The notes beneath the pieces are model-generated. The model was not told the DNA's origin and did not search any database. It was given only the letters and a program-made list of their open reading frames with translations. Shown here piece by piece: positions 1-11,040 of a stretch of DNA of 64,000 nt. Source of the DNA: Megascapheus bottae. Taxonomy: Eukaryota > Chordata > Mammalia > Rodentia > Geomyidae. Positions within the stretch are counted from its first letter, which is position 1. Each line of letters opens with the position of its first letter. The translations under genes and the position numbers were made by a program. The stretch is from contig JANJXV010000160.1 of assembly GCA_024803745.1 (NCBI GenBank), positions 1,308,001 through 1,372,000 on the forward strand, read 5' to 3'.

Positions 1-867
1 ATGAGAAGGAAGGGTTTGGGCAGGAGTTGGTAAAATGTTATGGCATCAAATATGGCTTTACTTTACCAAGATGCTTAATCCCATGTAATTACAGGGATAT
101 TTTCCTACTACACTAATTGCAGAGAGAGTTATTCTTAAATTTCAAAATCCTTTCATGTATGTAGGGATATGAACTACATTTGCTGTCACAGAATTATTAC
201 ACACAGATTACTTCTTGCTTTCTAATTTATCAATCATTTTATCATGACAACTTTTGTACAGTTTTAAGATCTTCAGAATTTCATATTACTAATTATGATA
301 AAAAGAAATCATGTATCATGTAACCTTAACCTATAGGTGAGTCTTGACCCCCAGAGGAAACTAGCTAAGTCCCTTCTCACCTAACTACAAGATTCTCTCC
401 CCATTTCCCTGCCACAGAGCCTCCTAGATCAAGGTGATTTGCATGAGTCCTGCTCTTTCCTGAGATTTATGTATCAGTTCTGTGCCTGCCCTTCAAATGC
501 CTCAAAAAAGGTAAACCCTTCCACACACAGGAACAGAGGGCATCCATGCCTGAATCTAGTCACCTCCCACAGCTCCTGTCTTCTCATACAATGTCCTTCT
601 TCTTGTAAACTTGAGTAACTATTATAAACTACTGCCATGTCCATCTGTCCAATGCTGTGATCCCTATATTCATCCATCTCTAGAAACTTAAGGCAGAATC
701 TATCCACCACAAAGGACATGAGCAGGCAGTCATAAAACTGACAATTGGAGAAAGAAAACAGCCTGGGAAAATATGTTTGAAAGTGATGAAGTGCTTTACA
801 AATATAAATGAGACCTCTATATTAAGCAAAGTTTCCCTATTTTTACTTGGAAAGTACCCTGCACTGC
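1..867. other. Single-copy DNA, nothing recognised
   Basis: AT-rich sequence without a recognisable repeat, exon or RNA gene. The open frame at 474-719 on the minus strand has no family features and is taken as chance. Confidence 0.5.
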
Positions 868-1020
868 TTTATAGATAATTGAGGCCAACACAATGAACTT
901 GTTTCTTTCTAATGGTTGTTTCTCCCAAGATCATACAATTACTAAGCATTAAAGCTGGGATTTAAAATGTTTTGTTTGTCTGAACCCCAGGCCTTTATTG
1001 CTTCTATTCTACCATTTTGC
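868..1020 (-). repeat. MIR SINE fragment
   Basis: Read on the minus strand, this keeps the usual MIR order: a region resembling the reverse complement of the conserved core (cccaagatcatacaatta, then an 'aagctgggatttaaa' block and 'ctgaacccca'). It is very diverged, as expected of an ancient mammalian SINE. Assigned by eye; ends are approximate. Confidence 0.5.
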
Positions 1021-1242
1021 TATCATGTACCCCTCCCCCACACTCCTTCCAGAACAAAATGCAATAAATGATTACTATTTCTATTTAAAGGAATATAAAC
1101 AATCAAGAAATGATTTTCTTAAAAATAATTTGTCATTATTCTCCTACTATCCACCCAGAAGCGTAGGAAAATAACCACATACAAAGCTTTTAGGCCTAGT
1201 TCTTCCATCACTGTCATCTTCTGACAGGTACAAATAGAAGAT

Positions 1243-1343
1243 CTAACACATGAAAGGTCTAACACACACACACACACAATAACACAACACATGAAAGGTA
1301 TAACACACGCACACACACACACACACACACACAATAACACAAT
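1243..1343. repeat. Duplicated unit containing two (CA)n microsatellites
   Basis: A block reading acacatgaaaggt, then a (CA)n run, then acaataacaca occurs twice in tandem (from about 1246 and from about 1287). The second copy has a longer CA run, including one CG interruption. The structure suggests tandem duplication followed by independent microsatellite growth. Confidence 0.85.
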
Positions 1344-2020
1344 ACATGGCTACGATTGCTGCCTACTCCACACAGCCTTGTGAAATTGCTAATTCTCATA
1401 TAAAGAAGAGGAGATTTTTCTCTACTCAATCAACACAGAGTGCATGTGCCCCAAAAAGAAAGTGTAGTCATAATATTTTAACTGGGAAACCACAGATTAT
1501 GCTGTTACTGTTATAATGTTTAAATGTATTCATGACACCATTTATTTAGCACCCAACTTGGCCAATGTCTTGGGAAGATGTTTCAAAAAGCAAAGTCTAG
1601 TGTGTTAAGAAAGTACTGATAAGTGAACGTGATCATTACTCACGTGTGCCAGGGTCTGAAGTGTGGACTGTTAGGCCAAGGGAGGGTCCAGAATGCAGTG
1701 CTGGAACAATCCTGTGGCCAGCTTCAATCTGGAAAATAAAAGATGACCACGTTATCTTACACTAGCAAATTAAATGCAGACATTGCTCATAGTATCAGGA
1801 ATCAAAAGCAAGCTTGTGCTTCTTCTACATAATCTTCAACGTGGAGAAAAGACTTTCGTGTTTATTGTGACATTTACATTCCACATATGCTTGTATAAAA
1901 CTAAATGGCAATATAAAGTATTTAGTCATGTTTAGTCAGAATTAACAACAATTCAAAACCCAAGTTAGCAAAGTAGAGAAGCTCTTTCTTCTCAAAAGTC
2001 AGCTATGCCTTCTATAACTG

Positions 2021-2021
<1 letters not shown>
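1344..2021. other. Single-copy DNA, nothing recognised
   Basis: No coding, RNA or clear repeat signal seen between the two CA-repeat loci. Confidence 0.45.

Positions 2022-2063
<42 letters not shown>
2022..2063. repeat. (CA)n microsatellite
   Basis: Nearly uninterrupted CA dinucleotides of about 40 bp, with one CATA interruption at the left edge. A potentially polymorphic locus. Confidence 0.95.
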
Positions 2064-2065
<2 letters not shown>

Positions 2066-2169
2066 CAAGTGCATGCATTTTGCCTTTCTAAATTCATACT
2101 ACTCAGGCAATTTTCCAAATAAGAAAAATTGTAGAAAGAGGAGGAAGCGCTGGATTTTATTTAAGTCAC

Positions 2170-2262
2170 CAGCACCTACTGAGTGTCTAATGTCTACTTG
2201 GAACCTGGTGCACTTTGAACATATATGTTAACTCAAATGTACACCATCTCTCAAATATGCCC
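2170..2262 (-). repeat. MIR SINE fragment
   Basis: Contains the reverse-complement MIR 3' signature: 'tactgagtgtctaatgt', then 'ggaacctggtgcactttgaa', then 'atatgttaactcaa'. This corresponds to the 'tactatgtgccaggcactg ... ttaactca' segment of MIR. Confidence 0.55.
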
Positions 2263-3105
2263 CATGGTTAGCAAGAAGCAGAGATCGGCCTACCACTTTA
2301 TTCTGACTTTTTTGATTCCATACCGTTCACTGGTAAACATTTGAGTCTTTCCACATGTGAACTGGCTGCTTCATCACCAGATGGAAAGCTCACTGAAGAA
2401 AGAACTCCTTCCTATCTGCTCCATGCACAGCTGTATACCCTGCCCTTCATAGGGACCTTCTATGTTGAATATGTACTATAATATGAAGAGGTTTCCCATA
2501 CAACTCTCAGCAGCAATGATTCATCAGAACTCAACAATTAAGCAAAAAGCTGTATTCTTTGGGGGTATAGTTTATTACAGCACAACGAGACTATTACTAG
2601 CAAACAAAAAAAAAGCCTCCTATGTCAGAGTCCAGAGACCAAGCACGGTTTCTGTTATCCTCTCCCAGTGGACTAGCACAGACCATACTTAATTTCCCCA
2701 GCCATGATGTATGACAACCGACATCAAACACTGTCAGCCAGAGAAGTTTACTTGAGCCCTCTTGTCCAGGGGTCTTGCCCCTGTTAATCAAATAGGAATA
2801 AAACTCCTATGAAACTGACATTATCAAGTCAATCTCTAGCCTCTTCTAAGGCCAAAGTGATAAGGCAATGACCCCATCAGCCTCAAGTGTGAGTCAATAC
2901 TTCATTGCACAGAGTCAATACTTCAATGCTAAGAGAATGCAAGGTGAGGGATTTTTGCAAACAGAGCGCAACAATACCATAAAAAAAAGATGGAGCCTCG
3001 TTCTGAAAATATGAGAAAATATCCCTGTGGACAATGGTAGATACCCAGAGTTGGAACATGAATGGAGGTTAACAAAAGCCAGAGGTTTATAAATGGAGGC
3101 CAGAG
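2263..3105. other. Single-copy DNA with a 21-bp tandem duplication
   Basis: No gene recognised. A short direct duplication starting gagtcaatacttca lies at 2891-2911 and 2912-2932. The overlapping open frames at 2462-2692 (+) and 2597-2791 (-) show no family features. Confidence 0.5.
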
Positions 3106-3302
3106 GGTTAGAAGTTTGGCCTAGTGGTAGAGTGCTTGCCTAATATGAGCCAAGACCCGGATTTGATTCCTCAGTACAACATACACAGAAAAAAGCCAGA
3201 AGTGGTGTTGTGACTCAAGTGGTAGAGCTCTACCTTGAGGAAGCCAAAGGACAGTGCTCAGGTCCTCAGTTAAACCCAGGACTGGCAAAGATAAATAAAT
3301 AA
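3106..3302 (+). mobile_element. tRNA-derived (ID-like) SINE
   Basis: Starts with a tRNA-like head (tttggcctagtggtagagtg, resembling an A box) and a degraded B box (ggatttgattcc). It continues into the body shared with the copies at 18428-18620 and 27461-27649 (gccagaagtggtg..., caagtggtagagctct, acagtgctcaggtcct, ccaggactggcaaa) and ends in an A-rich (ATAA)n tail. The body matches SINEs I associate with geomyoid rodents. Pol III transcription would run on the plus strand. Confidence 0.85.
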
Positions 3303-4118
3303 GGCCAGATGTATAAAGAGAAAGGAAAAGAGAGATGGCAGAGGCATGCAAAGTGAATAAACAACATATGAAGATCTGGAGACACAAATTTTCAAAATGT
3401 ATGCATTTAAATTCATCTTTCAACTCTTAGGTGCATCCCTTTGTATTTTATATCAAGAAAAAACAACTCCTTACTTTGGCCAATGCATTTTAAATTCCAA
3501 TCTTAGTCTTATGCTGCTGTTTATCTAATCAAATATATTTATTGAGAGTTACTATGTATTAAACATAACACAGAATACTGTCAATATAACTATAAACCTC
3601 ACTATTAATGGGGCATTTTATCTAAAACGAATTGGCGCTGTTTTACAAGTTGGGATTATAAAAGAAAGGAAAACTGTAAATTGGAATAATAGGTTAAGTT
3701 GAACTGCTGTCATTAAGATTATAATGATCTAAAAGAAGTTAGACAGGTAACAGACAGAGGATAGGAAGAAGACAATGGACAGCAGTACTGGAAAAGCTTC
3801 ATTGCAGCTTATGAAAGGAACTAGCCGGGGAAACTTGAAGTGCTCCCGGAGTAGAAAGGAAATTAATACTCCTGGGCAGACAGCAAAAGAAATGGTAAGG
3901 GAGACATCTCATGGTAGAAGGCCTTCTGGAAGAAGGAAAGGAAGAATCCTTAGTTCTTAATGCAAAGTGAGGGTTACAGAGGGAGTTCTAGAACTATTCA
4001 GTTTTTTTGTAAGAACAGCTGTAAGTTTAAGGATATCTGTGAGATAAATTTCTGTCCTGAACATGGTGTTTTCTCATCATCCAATATGGCACCACAGACA
4101 CATGCATGTACATGAACA
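3303..4118. other. Single-copy DNA, possible MIR trace
   Basis: Mostly unremarkable. About 3535-3600 (tttattgagagttactatg and following) may be a minus-strand MIR 3' piece, but it is too short to be sure. The open frame at 3775-3960 (+) shows no recognisable protein. Confidence 0.4.
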
Positions 4119-4409
4119 CTCTCTCCCTCCCTGTCTCTGTCTCTGTCTCTCTCTCTCTCTTTCCCTCCCTCCTGTCTCTGTCTCTGTCTCTCTCTTGCTC
4201 TCTCTCTGTCTCTCTCCCTCCCTCCTGTCTCTGTCTCTCTCTTTCTCTCTGTCTCTCTCCCTCCCTCTTGGCACTGGCTCTGTCTCTGTCTCTGTCTGTC
4301 TCTTTCTCTGTCTCTGTCTCTCTCTCTCTTGCTCTCTCTCTCTCTGTCTCTGTCTGTCTCTGTCTCTCTCTGTCTGTCTCTGTCTCTCTCTGTCTCTCTG
4401 TGTCTCTCT

Positions 4410-4470
<61 letters not shown>
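4119..4470. repeat. Long pyrimidine-rich (CT)n/(TCTG)n tract
   Basis: About 350 bp in which the plus strand is almost all C and T with interspersed G (ctctgtctctgt units and ctccctccctc blocks). It ends in an uninterrupted (TC)n run of about 58 bp from 4413. The open frames across it encode only Arg-Glu or Leu-Ser dipeptide-like strings and are artefacts of the repeat. Homopurine-homopyrimidine mirror symmetry in the pure run could allow triplex (H-DNA) formation. Confidence 0.95.
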
Positions 4471-4473
<3 letters not shown>

Positions 4474-4686
4474 GATTTTGTGCCTTTCCAAGAACAGACT
4501 AGTGCTGTATGACTCCCACAAGCTATGAGACAAGAAGAGGTCCTGCATTTACTTAACAAGCGGCAGAACCCAGGAGTGATATAATCAAGTCTCCATCACT
4601 GGTAACCTTGTAAGTCAAAGATTCAGACTTCCTAATGCTACATTTTCCAAAACTTAGTTTTGAATCCATTAGTCTAAAATGTGATA

Positions 4687-4690
<4 letters not shown>

Positions 4691-4754
<64 letters not shown>

Positions 4755-4790
4755 CAGATAGATAGATAAATAGATACATAAATACATATG
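4691..4790. repeat. (TC)n microsatellite followed by GATA-like repeats
   Basis: A pure (TC)n run at 4691-4752 is followed by imperfect GATA/AATA tetranucleotides to about 4790. It is a second CT microsatellite 220 bp downstream of the larger tract. Confidence 0.95.
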
Positions 4791-5110
4791 GTAAGTATAT
4801 ATACAGTGAATTTATTTTAAAACACAAAGAAGATAAGGGTTGAGGTGCTTGCACTCAAAATGCAAAGCCTTTCAAAATGACATAGTAATGAATTAAATTC
4901 TGTATGTTCTCTCAGAAGGAGAAGCAAGAAGTGTCCCTAACAAGGAGAAAAGTTTAAAAAGCATAGAGAAAACATTATCATCAGTTCCTCTCCTTTGGCT
5001 TTGTAGTTGAGTAGGATGAGAACCCCTATCCCTCTGACAGATTTCCTGTTTTGCACTATGCTACAATTACTCCACTGGTTAAACAGTGATTTTAAAAAAT
5101 AAAAGAGAGA

Positions 5111-6562
5111 GAGGACAGAAGATGGCGCCGAGACAATAGGGACGCTGCCTAGTTCTCTCTCACAAAAAGAGAGAACCAGGGAGTCCCACGAGCCAATTAT
5201 CTTAAGAAATCCACACCAACAAACTTAAAAAGCAACAGAGAAGGCCTCAAAGTGGAAAAGAAATCCAGATAAAGCTCACATCCAACTTTCTCAAAGAATT
5301 CGGAACGTGAGGACCCCTCCCCCACATCCCTCTGCCAGTTCCAAGCCACTGAAAGCTGTGGCTGGCAGCTCCCTCCCTCAGGCCATTGACTGGAGATTGA
5401 CAGGTGGGCTACCTAAGACCCAGCACCCCACCAAGGGAGGGGGAGCTGCCCCAACTCCCACCCACCCAAAGGGCTTAACTCCCAGCCCTCTGATTGGAGA
5501 CTGACAAGCAGGCGGACCCTAAGATTCCTCTCCCAGGCCACTGGATCTGGAGAGTGGAGGACGCTGGGACCCGGCCTTACAACAGTGGGTAGGGTGTGCG
5601 GGAAAATAGGAGCCAGCATCTGTCCCCCCTCAATTCTTGAGTGGGGCATCCCCGCAGCTGGGAATCCTGAGGAAGACAGCACCAAGAGGCCCCCTACAGT
5701 CACAGACTCTCACAAAGCAGTGGAAACACAGCAGGGATCTGAAGGGCCAAACAGCAGCCAAGCTCCCCTTCTGAGAATCAGAAAGGCGCAGCTCCGCCCT
5801 TGGAGCCCACTTCCTCAGCTGGGCCCCACCCCTGGGAACAAAGCGGTCTCCTGTTGGTCCTACAGAGAGTCCCTGGAAACTCTCAATCCCCAGACCCTTG
5901 GCTGGGGGCCGCCCCTGGAAGCAGCAAAGGAAAAACATCTGCCCAGCACGTTCAGACTGAAGCTCCCAGATCCATCCCATGGTCCACTGAGAGGCCACTG
6001 GTTGGGCTAAGACCTAGTCGTGCAGCAACACATAAGTTTTATTCTAATACTTTCCAAACTTTGTACTCAAATACGCTACCTACTTACCAGCTTAGGTCAG
6101 TTATCCTCACGCTATACCTTTTCTTCATTACTACAATATTCTTACACTACTACGTTAATCCTCTTGTACCTCCCCTGACCTCTCTCATTCTATTTATCTA
6201 TCTCTGGACCTCTCTTCGTCTTTCAACCCTTAATACTGCATGGATCTACACTTGACGGCTGTTGAGCAATACTGTATATCTAGGTGTTTAATTATTCTCT
6301 AGGCTCAGAGGGACTTAAGGCAATAGAGATTAGATTGAGAGGCATATTGTTTTGGGTATAAATCGCTTATCAGTGGATGTATTAGACTGGTCTGTAACTG
6401 CACAAAAAGAAAGAGTGATAACACCAATCAAAACTTATGAACATCTAGTGTCTGCCAGCTACAGAGGTTAAGGATGGTTATATCTGAAAAACTATAATTG
6501 TGTTCAGTATTAATCTTGCTCCCATTTTCAAATGGGCAGAACAAGAAACTCAAGAAAAATGT
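5111..6562 (+). mobile_element. L1 5' UTR (copy 1), possibly reaching the ORF1 start
   Basis: The element begins near a YY1-like site, AAGATGGCGCC at 5119-5129. YY1 motifs of this kind sit at the 5' end of L1 promoters in other mammals. The first about 240 bp match the second copy at 36423-36659. The body is GC-richer than its flanks. At 6532 an ATG opens a frame beginning MGRTRNSRKM, which I tentatively read as the start of L1 ORF1p. The L1 then stops abruptly at about 6562 and inverted L1 3' UTR follows. ORF1 and ORF2 are otherwise absent. Calling 5357-6531 all one 5' UTR is an inference from its position between the start and the ATG. Confidence 0.6.
5119..5129 (+). promoter_or_regulatory. 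YY1-like motif at L1 5' end
   Basis: AAGATGGCGCC matches the YY1 core AAGATGGCGGC/AAGATGGC found at L1 transcription starts. The corresponding position in copy 2 (36423-36433) reads AAGATAGCCCC, with the core lost. Confidence 0.55.
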
Positions 6563-6728
6563 CTCAACCTTCTCAAACCTTGATACCCCTTCTCATGTTT
6601 TTGTCCTCCTTTCCCTCCCCCACCCCACCTAATCATCTTGTTTTCTCCCTTCCCTTGCCTGTTTCAAATAAACAAATAAGTGTGTGTATATATAGTATGC
6701 CAGGTAACAAAGTCAGATGCATTAACCA
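6563..6728 (-). mobile_element. L1 3' UTR fragment, inverted relative to the flanking L1 5' UTR
   Basis: This is the reverse complement of the L1 3' UTR type seen at 28560-28797. Shared blocks, read on the plus strand, are cttgatac..cttctcatgtttttg, aatcatcttgttttctcc, gtttcaaataa.caaataa and ccaggtaac.aagtcag. It lacks the extreme 3' end and the poly(A) tail, so it is truncated at its 3' side where it meets the L1 5' UTR. Confidence 0.65.
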
Positions 6729-8227
6729 CATGAGATTCCCGAAAATGGGGGAAAAAAAGAGAAAAAGAAGCATGTCCCACCAAAACATCCCTATCATGAC
6801 AAGAGAAAACCCCAAGTTTCCTCCCATTTCTGTATCTTCAGTTTTCAGAAAAAGATGTGAACCACAGTAGGCAAGCAATATATGTGGCCTGAATGAGCAT
6901 CTATTAATAGCTTGCCAATATTAGGTTTATGTATCTGTTTAATAAAGAAATCTTAAGAATGTGTTGAATCTAAGTAACTTTATAAAGGCTCCCCATGTGC
7001 TAAGGGTCAGTACACTTATGTTTCCCATAATCCTTGACTATATGACAACTAGCTGTCATTCACTTGAAAAAGCCGGGACGATAACAGTGACTGCAATCTC
7101 TCCACAACACTGATCTTTGTAGCACTTGTCAGATATAACTGATTTGCCAAGGTAAGCAAGAATCTAAGGCTTCATCTGGATTTTTCTATTTTCCTTTGTA
7201 ATATTTATTTTCCAGAAACCTGACTTACATGGTTTCCATGGAAATGAGTGAAATGGTGAAGCACAGAGCTTTCAGAAGTGTGCCACAATGAAAGGAAAAG
7301 TTATTTTTGTTAATCATTTATTTAAAAATATTGATCAATAACACTATATAGAAGGTACTATAGAAAAAAGTTGATTGTTAAGAGTCTAATTCATATCATA
7401 GTATATAAATACTGTGAAAAGCCTATTTCAATGAATAAAGTAGACATAAGGGAAAAGTCTCTATATACTGACTTACTGGTTTATGTAAATGAATATATTA
7501 TGAATCAAGTTTAATTGGTAGATATACGTACAGATGTTTATTGTCTTAGCCTGACGTCTTATAATACATTTTCTTGATACTTTCAACTCTAAGCCTCTGC
7601 TCTTTTTCAAACTCAATATGCAGTAAACAATTAAATGGTTAGATAAATAAATGAGATAGAAATGAATTGGACACCTCTAAATATAAATGTTAGATGCACC
7701 CAAGAGAGGAGCAGCATTGGCTCTACTGGCTACTGGTATCAGGAAAAACAGGTACAGAGCTGTGGCACAGCAAAGCACTTACAGCAGGAAGGAGACATAA
7801 AACCAATAGCGAAGAGTCCCAGGAAACACTTGCTATCATGTCTGGCAGACAAAAGCCTAGGGGCTATAGACTGATTCCCTCGTGAAAAGCAAACACCAAA
7901 GACAAAACTCTTTCAACACTCTCTGCTATTTCTAATTACATTTTTATTATTTGGATATTATATAGCAATTTTCTTTCCCAAATTAACTGTTTTTAAGTTG
8001 GCTTCATTCACATTATCTGCAATAGTGACAGTAATTCAGTAGAACAATGTCCTATAAAATCAGACTATGATAGTCGACTATACTTATGAAAGTCCTTATG
8101 ATTTCAAACTGAATTATTTGTTTGATGGCTATTGTCATATTAGAATGCTGCTCCTTGATTCTTCTTAATGATTTTTACTGATATGCATGATGTATAGTTT
8201 TCTTTGTGCTCAAAAACTGCTTTTCTG
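6729..8227. other. Single-copy AT-rich DNA, nothing recognised
   Basis: About 1.5 kb with no clear repeat, exon or RNA. The overlapping open frames at 7662-7885 (+) lie in slightly GC-richer DNA but show no recognisable domain. Confidence 0.45.
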
Positions 8228-8462
8228 CAGGCTCTGGGGCTTGAAGTCAGGGTCTGGGTGCTGTCCCGAGCCCATTCGTGCTCAACGCTAGCTCTCTTAC
8301 CACTTAAGGCACAGTGCCATTTCCACTATTACTGAACGGTTGATTGGAAAGAAGAGTCTCTCAGGCTCTTCTTCCTGGGCTAGCTTCAAACCTTGATCTT
8401 CAGATCTCAGCCTCCTAAGAAGCTTCGAGGATATTACAAACAAGCACCATCAGCATCCAGCT
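8228..8462 (-). mobile_element. Composite B1/ID-like SINE
   Basis: Read on the minus strand it runs from a B1-like part (taatcctagctactcaggag-type region, here 'cttcgaggatattacaaaca' reversed, and 'agatctcagcctcctaa') into the ID-like right part (reverse of gctctggggcttgaagtcag). It has the same architecture as the better preserved plus-strand copy at 29408-29630. Moderately diverged. Confidence 0.7.
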
Positions 8463-9284
8463 CCAAAACTAATTTTAAGCAATCTTTTGTCATTTTCAGA
8501 ACTGAAAGTGACAAAGACGCGGATCTAAGGTGTAACCTACTTATAGTTCACCAGCTCTCTGAACACGAGAGATGATTCCCAAGTTACATTTTCTTAGATG
8601 ATTTTAAGAATGCAAATAAACCCTCAATTTCACTCTAAATGTTTAAGGCCTGACTGGAATTCTAGAAGTCTTTTCCATAAGAAACGGAAATTTTCTTCTA
8701 CCCTAGCATAAATGGGTTAAAATGCTACTTCTGAGGCCCCTACAATTACAACTTACTTGGGTTTGATACGTTCCGATTATACCTCCAAGAATATGTTATC
8801 AGGTCAATAAATAATACAAAGCACCTTTCCCTTGCTAAGAAAGGACAAGGAAAGTAACACCTTCTGGAGATAGTGAAGGTACTAGGAGATGAGGGTAATG
8901 TTCAAAGGATTATACATGGTGTTTGAAGCTACCTGCCCAACAGAATAACCAATACTACCTGGGAAGACCTGCATTTGATCACTCAGGCCTCACTGCTCAC
9001 GACCATTATTAAATATTCTCTTAGTTTCTCAGCAGGCTGCTTTGAAGTTGCCACATGGAACATTTTTCTGCATAAAGAATTATAATTCACAAAAATGAAA
9101 TGCTGATATGTAGCTACAAGATGAAAGCAGATATTAATCTGCATACCGCTCAACTGCTCACTGACCTTGGGTTAAGGTTTATTTCTATCATATATACTGC
9201 TTATCTCTTGAGAAGTTCATTTTACCAGCAGTCAGCACAGCCTTTTGACCATAGGGATGTATTAGATACAGGGGAAATAACCAA
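8463..9284. other. Single-copy DNA, nothing recognised
   Basis: No convincing feature. The open frames are short and without family features. Confidence 0.4.
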
Positions 9285-9850
9285 ATAATACTGGATACAG
9301 TTATGTGTGAGCAAACCAAAAATATAAAGAATGTTTTCTGGAAACATAAGGACCTGGGAAAAATGTGTTAAGTAATGTAAATCAGGTCCAGAGAGAAGAA
9401 AGGATGCATCTTTTCTCCTATAAGTGGAACACAAAATTAATTCATAGATATATAAGTAATCACTCTGGGGTAGTATACAAGTGTACATAAGTGTATGAAT
9501 CAAACTATGATAGATTCAGGGAAAAAGTCAAAGGATAAAATTCCTTAGAAAGTCTAACTCACAGTTCAACAAAATAATGCCAGAAAATATGGAAGGAAGT
9601 ATTAAGGAAAGCAGGATAAGGACAAATGAAAAGAGGAAGAAGGAAGGATGCAGTTATAAAACCTAATATATGTCTTACAAAATTGGGAAAACTGAGGGAA
9701 GGTTAGGATTGAGAGGGATGGGTGGGAATGTTGAAAGGGTGACACTGATCAAGATGCAGGGTATTCATAAATGACTTTGTTGAATGGGAACTCCTTTGTA
9801 CAACTACTTTAAAATTATAAAAATTTACATTTTAAATTTAAAAAGTATTT
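9285..9850 (+). mobile_element. Ancient L1 3' end
   Basis: Corresponds to the L1 ORF2 tail and 3' UTR: 'gaaacataaggacctgggaaa', 'tgttaagtaatgtaaatcag', 'ccagagagaagaaaggatgc' and 'ctcctataagtggaac' parallel the conserved 'gttaagtgaagtaagccagacacagaaagac...atatgtgg' stretch. It is diverged and has no open frame. The end, with gggaactcctttgtacaac, resembles 51240-51300. Confidence 0.65.
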
Positions 9851-10539
9851 TCTTATATAATTACTAATTTTCAAAGTTAGAATAAGTGAAAATCCTTTTC
9901 TTCAGGTATGTCATGTTTGCTGAAAAGTTGATAAGCAAAACATTCCCTGAGTCAAAATAAAATCATGAAACCACTATGTTGTGAGTGTTCAAACAGAAAG
10001 CATGAACACAGCACAGATGTCAGTCCACAAAAGAATTCTAGACACAACTAAAAAGAGGTGTAGCAAAATGAACTGAATTGATTCATGTTTATGAAAATCT
10101 AAGATTCCCATGGAATTCTCTAACTTGTGAGGGACAACAAGCATATCTTTAGGTAGGAGTCCAAACACAGACACATACGTACATTGAAAAGATCTTGTGG
10201 ATCAATTATAAGCATAAGAATTTATGAAATCATGTGGAGATTTATGGAATTATCTTTAAACAATTACTAACCCTTCATCCTAAACAATTCAAAAAGGCAG
10301 TCATTAATATTTACTGTGGCTAAGACTTACATAAGAAGCATAAATAAACCACATTTTTGCATTCTTATTAGGAAGCCAGATACTTCAAGGGTTTATACTG
10401 CTACATCACAGAAAACAAACAATTATAATACACAACATCATTATAATAAAACACATAGCCATATGATTGTACCAATACATGCAGGAAAGTTATGTGATAT
10501 TTAAAATATAATATCAATTCATAATAAAAATAAAGAAGA
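9851..10539. other. AT-rich DNA, nothing recognised
   Basis: No gene or clear repeat seen. It lies between two ancient L1 pieces on the same strand and could hold unrecognisable remains of the same element. Confidence 0.35.
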
Positions 10540-11040
10540 ACCCATATCCACATAACTATGTCCATTCATGAGGCAGTAGCTAACTTACACACTGAGGAAA
10601 TGCTGGGAACTTTCTTAATAAGATCTGGAACATGATAGGGAAGAACACACATTGGAGATAGGACAGTCTTTTAAATAAATGGTACTCAGAAAGTTGGAGA
10701 TTTACATATCAGAAAACAAAATCAAAACCACTTACAAGCCACAAAAATCAGGTCATAATATATTAAAGCCCTAAACATGAGACATAAAACTTCTACAATA
10801 GTAAATAGGAGAAATGCCTCTGTACACTGGAATAGAAAAGGACACAGTTGGATGAGACCTACAAAGCAGAGAACACCAAAGTAAAAATTTAAAAATGGCA
10901 TTACCTCAAACTAAAATGCTTCTTCCCAGCTAAGGAAATAATCAACAAAGTGAAGAGCCAATCTGAAGAATGGGGAAAAAATCTGTCAATATATATTTGA
11001 AAATGGGTTATATATACAGTGTGTGTGAGGAAGTCTAAAC
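10540..11040 (+). mobile_element. Ancient L1 ORF2 remnant with internal deletion
   Basis: Segments in L1 order: 'ggaactttcttaataagatc' (RT region), then 'aggacagtcttttaaataaa...ggtactcagaaagttgga', then 'attaaagccctaaacatgag' and 'acctcaaactaaaatgcttc..cagctaaggaaataatcaac', which parallel the C-terminal third of ORF2. The jump between the first two indicates a deletion. There are many stops. Plus strand. Confidence 0.75.

Noticed and set aside
4027..4559. Open frames of 140-173 codons on both strands
   Set aside because: They translate the (CT)n/(GA)n tract into Arg-Glu and Leu-Ser strings. Simple repeats stay open in several frames without being genes.
5307..6255. Open frames of 65-151 codons within L1 5' UTR copy 1
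   Set aside because: They fall in non-coding L1 leader sequence, overlap on both strands and show no domain.
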